In this document: in pieces, positions 61,510-64,000 of the stretch
Position numbering within the stretch: position 1 is the stretch's first letter
How the letters are laid out: the number at the start of each line of letters is the position of its first letter
Assembly (NCBI RefSeq): GCF_001908235.1
Contig: NZ_LGHK01000023.1
Location: forward strand, 21,213 to 85,212
Direction: 5' to 3'
Source: Bradyrhizobium sp. NAS96.2
Lineage (GTDB): Bacteria; Pseudomonadota; Alphaproteobacteria; Rhizobiales; Xanthobacteraceae
DNA length: 64,000 bases
Made by a program: the position numbers and the translations under genes
The notes under the pieces: generated by a model
The model's database searches: none
Told to the model about the DNA's origin: nothing
The model's input: only the letters and a program-made list of their open reading frames with translations

Positions 61510-61705
61510 AGAGGTTGCACAATTACTAGCCTGCCTTGATCGATGGTGGCGATTCCGGTGACCCTGACGGCCGATGAAGAGCGTGACGTCTGGATGCGCG
61601 CGCCGTGGGACGAGGCCAAGGGGCTGCAGCGGCCGTTGTCCGACGACGCTTCGAAGATCGTGACGCGGAGCCGACAAAGAAGACCGTTTGGCGGCTGTTC
61701 AGGGG
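61510..61705 (+). pseudogene. Decayed 3' fragment of an SRAP/YedK-type gene
   Basis: Translation in pieces gives GCTITSLP, then after an in-frame stop [28 protein letters not shown] and SDDASKIV, and after a one-base shift RGADKEDR. These correspond to the C-terminal end of the SOS response-associated peptidase family (YedK), whose members end with a similar [24 protein letters not shown] and GADKED series. The catalytic N-terminal part is missing, and the frame is broken at least twice. Confidence 0.6.
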
Positions 61706-62388
61706 CCTCAATGGCTCAGGAAGAGCAAAAGACCGGCTGCGACCCACAGCGGCGACAGGCTCAGCAGCATGGTTAGCCAGAACTGCAACTCTCTTTGGAT
61801 GCGAGTGCTTCCCTGCATTGCTCATTCCTCACTCTTCGAGGGGAAACCAGCCTGCTCCCTAAGATCAGGGCTCATCATTAACCCACATCAAGTTTATACT
61901 CGAATCTTCCGCTTTTTCCCGACCTGCGGACACGCAGCATGGACGATACGCATTCTGGTTCCACCCCAGAACGCCACGGCATGCGCGCCAAAGAAAAGAC
62001 CCCAGATCGGTGGAAACCGCTGGGGTCGAAGTCAACACTTTGGTCGTCAGACGCCGCGATCAATAGCGCCTCCTGCGAATCCACGCGTAATTGGGTCCGC
62101 ATGCGCCACCGTACCGAACTCGGTGGATACGAGCAGCTGGGCGCATTGCATGGCTCCATGCTGCCGATTTTTGTTAGTCCCTGTCAAAGAATAAGTCCCA
62201 GCGTTCTGGGGAGGAACGCTGGGACTGATGTGGAGCGCCAACTCGGGGGCCGGAAACGCATCCACGATTGCCTAATTTTCCCTACCTGAAATCGTTCCTA
62301 ATCAGGCTGCCTGTTTTGGTTTTTCTGATGCTGCCCCCAAATTGACAGCGTCGTGCCTTGCAAATTATCCTGATCGAACGGCCTTCAC
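61706..62388. other. Gene-free interval, island-like
   Basis: Nearly 700 bases without a convincing gene. Frames on both strands give low-complexity or shadow-like translations. The one structure seen is the hairpin at 62,195-62,225. Composition looks less GC-rich than the flanking core region. Confidence 0.5.
62195..62225. repeat. Strong hairpin in gene-free DNA
   Basis: GTCCCAGCGTT and AACGCTGGGAC are perfect 11-base arms with a nine-base loop (CTGGGGAGG). It could be a terminator for an unseen transcript or the structured end of a small RNA; no flanking gene needs it. Confidence 0.6.
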
Positions 62389-62580
62389 TCAGGTCGGCTG
62401 CTTTAGGCGCATGACCAGCCGATGGTCGGTCCAAAGTTCTATGATATCGTGGATAGCCAGATATCCCTCAGCTCGCTTCTTCGCCTCCTCGTCACCGTGG
62501 CTGGTGAACTCGTAGGTAGCCCGAGCAATGCCTGCCGCGTCGACAGCGAAAGCTACATATGGTCTGAGCTTTTCAGCCAT
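62389..62580 (-). CDS. Small hypothetical protein, 63 residues
   Basis: A short soluble protein: FAVDAAGIARATYEFTSHGDEEAKKRA, then HDIIELWTDHRLVMRLK. The DEEA...RA spacing and the ending IELW..xRLV.RL recall a group of small Bradyrhizobium proteins of unknown function. Start MAEKLRPYV at 62,580; a GTG two codons earlier is possible. Confidence 0.6.
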   Translation of the reverse strand: MAEKLRPYVAFAVDAAGIARATYEFTSHGDEEAKKRAEGYLAIHDIIELWTDHRLVMRLKQPT

Positions 62581-62773
62581 TCTCACTCAATCGACTGATC
62601 AGCGGGGCCAGCCCCGCAAAAGCGTCGCCAGAGAGCCGCGGCCTCACGCGGCGGAGCCCACTCAAAATCGGCGTGCGCACCCGCCAGCTCCCTTGACGGA
62701 AGAAGGAGCCGACGATCAGCTGATCGGGCGTGCAACATGCGCAGGGCCCAGCCGCCTCAGCAGGCTGCATGCG

Positions 62774-63232
62774 CTATTTCTGCGATCCGTTCTGTTGGCT
62801 GTTGGAAGAGCCCGAGTTCTGGCTTGGGCCCGTGGGAGGATTCGATTCAGACGTACCCGCTGGACCAGAGCTCTTGCCTACGGTCCCTGAGTTGCTCCCT
62901 GTCCCGCTCATGGCCTCGAACACCGACATCCCATGCGGCCCGATTGTCATGAGGACCGGATTGCCGTCGCTCGATTTGGCCTGCACGACGAACGAACGTG
63001 CGACGACCTTCACATCGGTGAAGCCTGCCTTCTGAAGATCTTGGCGGATCTTCTGAGTTGCATCTGCATCCTGACTCTGGGGGCTATTGCCGGCGGTATC
63101 CGCCGGGCTGCTCTGGTCATTTTTGCTCGATGCTGCATCCATTTGTGAGCTGTTGGTGGGAGCAGTTGTTTGCGCAAGCGAGGGCGACCCGAGGACTACC
63201 AGCAAGGTTGCCACAGCGAGGGCTGATTTCAT
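62774..63232 (-). CDS. Exported hypothetical protein, 152 residues
   Basis: Signal peptide MKSALAVATLLVVLGSPSLAQ (cut near residue 20). Two low-complexity Ser/Gly/Gln-rich stretches (residues 21-55 and 108-152) flank a short folded core, QKIRQDLQKAGFTDVKVVARSFVVQAKSSDGNPVLMTIGP. The core resembles PepSY-like or BON-like alpha-beta modules but is not identified. The ATG sits behind AAGGAG. Confidence 0.7.
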   Translation of the reverse strand: MKSALAVATLLVVLGSPSLAQTTAPTNSSQMDAASSKNDQSSPADTAGNSPQSQDADATQKIRQDLQKAGFTDVKVVARSFVVQAKSSDGNPVLMTIGPHGMSVFEAMSGTGSNSGTVGKSSGPAGTSESNPPTGPSQNSGSSNSQQNGSQK

Positions 63233-63433
63233 GAGCGTTCTCCTTGGTTGAAGATACGCGTAATTCTCGCGCAGCCTTGTCGTTCCTAGAATTTACTGGC
63301 GTCGCTGTATCTTCGGGCCTCGTGCTCTCTTCAAGACAACTGAATGCCAAACGAGCTGGCCCGACCGCTGTTCGCCTGGAAGAGCGGCATTGAGGCCCTT
63401 GTGCAAGCTCCAAGTTCCGATGATTGAGCGCTC

Positions 63434-63667
63434 CTAGGCAATCTGCTCCCGCGCCCGCCGCAGCGCGGCTTGCAGCCGCTTTCTTTCCTTTTTCCATCTG
63501 TCGGCCTCAGCCTGCGTGCGTTTCTCGATAGCCTGGGCTTCGGCCCGAAAGTCCGCTGCCCTTCTTTCATGCTCACGTTCGGCGTTTTCAAGCGCCGCCT
63601 GGGCCTTTGCCGTTGCCTTCTCGCGCCGTTCGCGATCGCGTTGCCTGGCTGAGCGATTGGCGAACAA
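63434..63667 (-). CDS. Small charged coiled-coil-like protein, 77 residues
   Basis: Almost wholly Arg, Glu, Ala, Lys and Gln: RERREKATAKAQAALENA, REHERRAADFRAEAQA, RWKKERKRLQAALRRAREQ. It should form one long helix or coiled coil. Such composition arises easily by chance in GC-rich DNA, so the gene is only moderately supported. Confidence 0.45.
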   Translation of the reverse strand: MFANRSARQRDRERREKATAKAQAALENAEREHERRAADFRAEAQAIEKRTQAEADRWKKERKRLQAALRRAREQIA

Positions 63668-64000
63668 GGTTACTAAGCCCTAGACCGTTGCCCGTAACGG
63701 TCGTGCCCATACCCATCCTGGATACCTCGTTAGCGCGATCGGGGCGACCGTCGATTGGCGTTCGGCTGGGCAGCGACCAGCAAGGACGCCCGGCAGTTGT
63801 CTTCGGCCAGACAGGGTGCCCTCCCCCAGCCGCGCGTCATGCCTCCAGGACGGGCGAAGGGATACTGTGGCGGGCGAGCGTGTCCGTCGGGCGGGATCTC
63901 TTAATCAACCGAGAGTTTTCGCCTTGGCGCCGCACATCTTCCCGAACATCCGGCATTGGCAGGAGCGAGCCGGAGGGATAGGCTTGGTCTTATTGTAGCG
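63668..64000. other. Gene-free end of the window
   Basis: The last 330 bases contain only short frames (for example 63,607-63,981 plus) without family resemblance. Any gene crossing the window edge cannot be judged. Confidence 0.4.

Noticed and set aside
61120..61677. 185-codon minus-strand frame
   Set aside because: No family resemblance; it overlaps the DUF3551 gene start and the SRAP remnant, and has poor composition.
1..64000. CRISPR array, rRNA operon or prophage structural genes
   Set aside because: No regularly spaced repeats, rRNA sequence or phage gene sets were seen anywhere in the window.

Overview
The window looks like chromosome of a Bradyrhizobium-type alphaproteobacterium (Nitrobacteraceae). 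This rests on high GC, dense 1-4 base gene overlaps, BA14K and DUF3551 small secreted proteins, a glyoxylate-cycle isocitrate lyase divergent from its ScfR/RamB-type regulator, and several interspersed palindromic repeats of the kind common in that group. The assignment is inference; there is no rRNA or other marker here.

Layout. 0-1.1 kb: 3' part of an ISAs1-family insertion sequence. 1.1-8.1 kb: a triple-rhodanese protein, the glycogen genes glgC-glgA, a small hypothetical gene, an exported beta-lactamase-fold serine hydrolase and a DUF417 membrane protein. 8.2-30.3 kb: a large catabolic locus. It holds a TetR regulator, a FAD oxidoreductase, a branched-chain-type ABC importer with two binding proteins, two acyl-CoA synthetases, an acyl-CoA dehydrogenase, an SDR, an enoyl-CoA hydratase, an esterase, a two-subunit Rieske oxygenase, an APH-fold kinase paired with a small overlapping partner, a thioesterase and a DUF7064/7065-like protein. 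Three look-alike operators (near 9.03, 23.58 and 26.92 kb) suggest one regulon. The synthetase/kinase/small-protein trio resembles the LvaE-LvaA-LvaB module of levulinate catabolism, so the substrate is probably a hydrophobic carboxylic or hydroxy acid handled as a CoA thioester.

30.9-35.6 kb: an iron operon (TonB receptor, periplasmic Fe-binding protein, PepSY membrane protein) behind a tandem Irr/ICE-like repeat; the middle gene carries a frameshift in a seven-C tract. 36-40.5 kb: aceA, its divergent regulator, and serA. 40.7-43.1 kb: two small secreted proteins and an AraC-type regulator. 43.1-57.7 kb: a sugar locus that reads as 2-deoxyribose or nucleoside-sugar utilisation: DeoR regulator, deoC, double-domain ALDH16-type dehydrogenase, FucU/RbsD mutarotase, ribokinase-family kinase, a CUT1 importer and a separate CUT2 (Rbs-type) importer, with a shared operator motif at two promoters. 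57.9-59.7 kb: a cytochrome c-PQQ beta-propeller dehydrogenase resembling polyvinyl alcohol dehydrogenase.

At 60,080-60,126 lies the 3' half of a tRNA-Pro(CGG), including CCA, without its 5' half. This looks like the attachment-site scar of an integrated element. Its orientation places the element to the right, where 60.1-64 kb holds only small hypothetical genes, a decayed SRAP/YedK fragment and gene-free sequence. No CRISPR array, rRNA or intact tRNA was seen.
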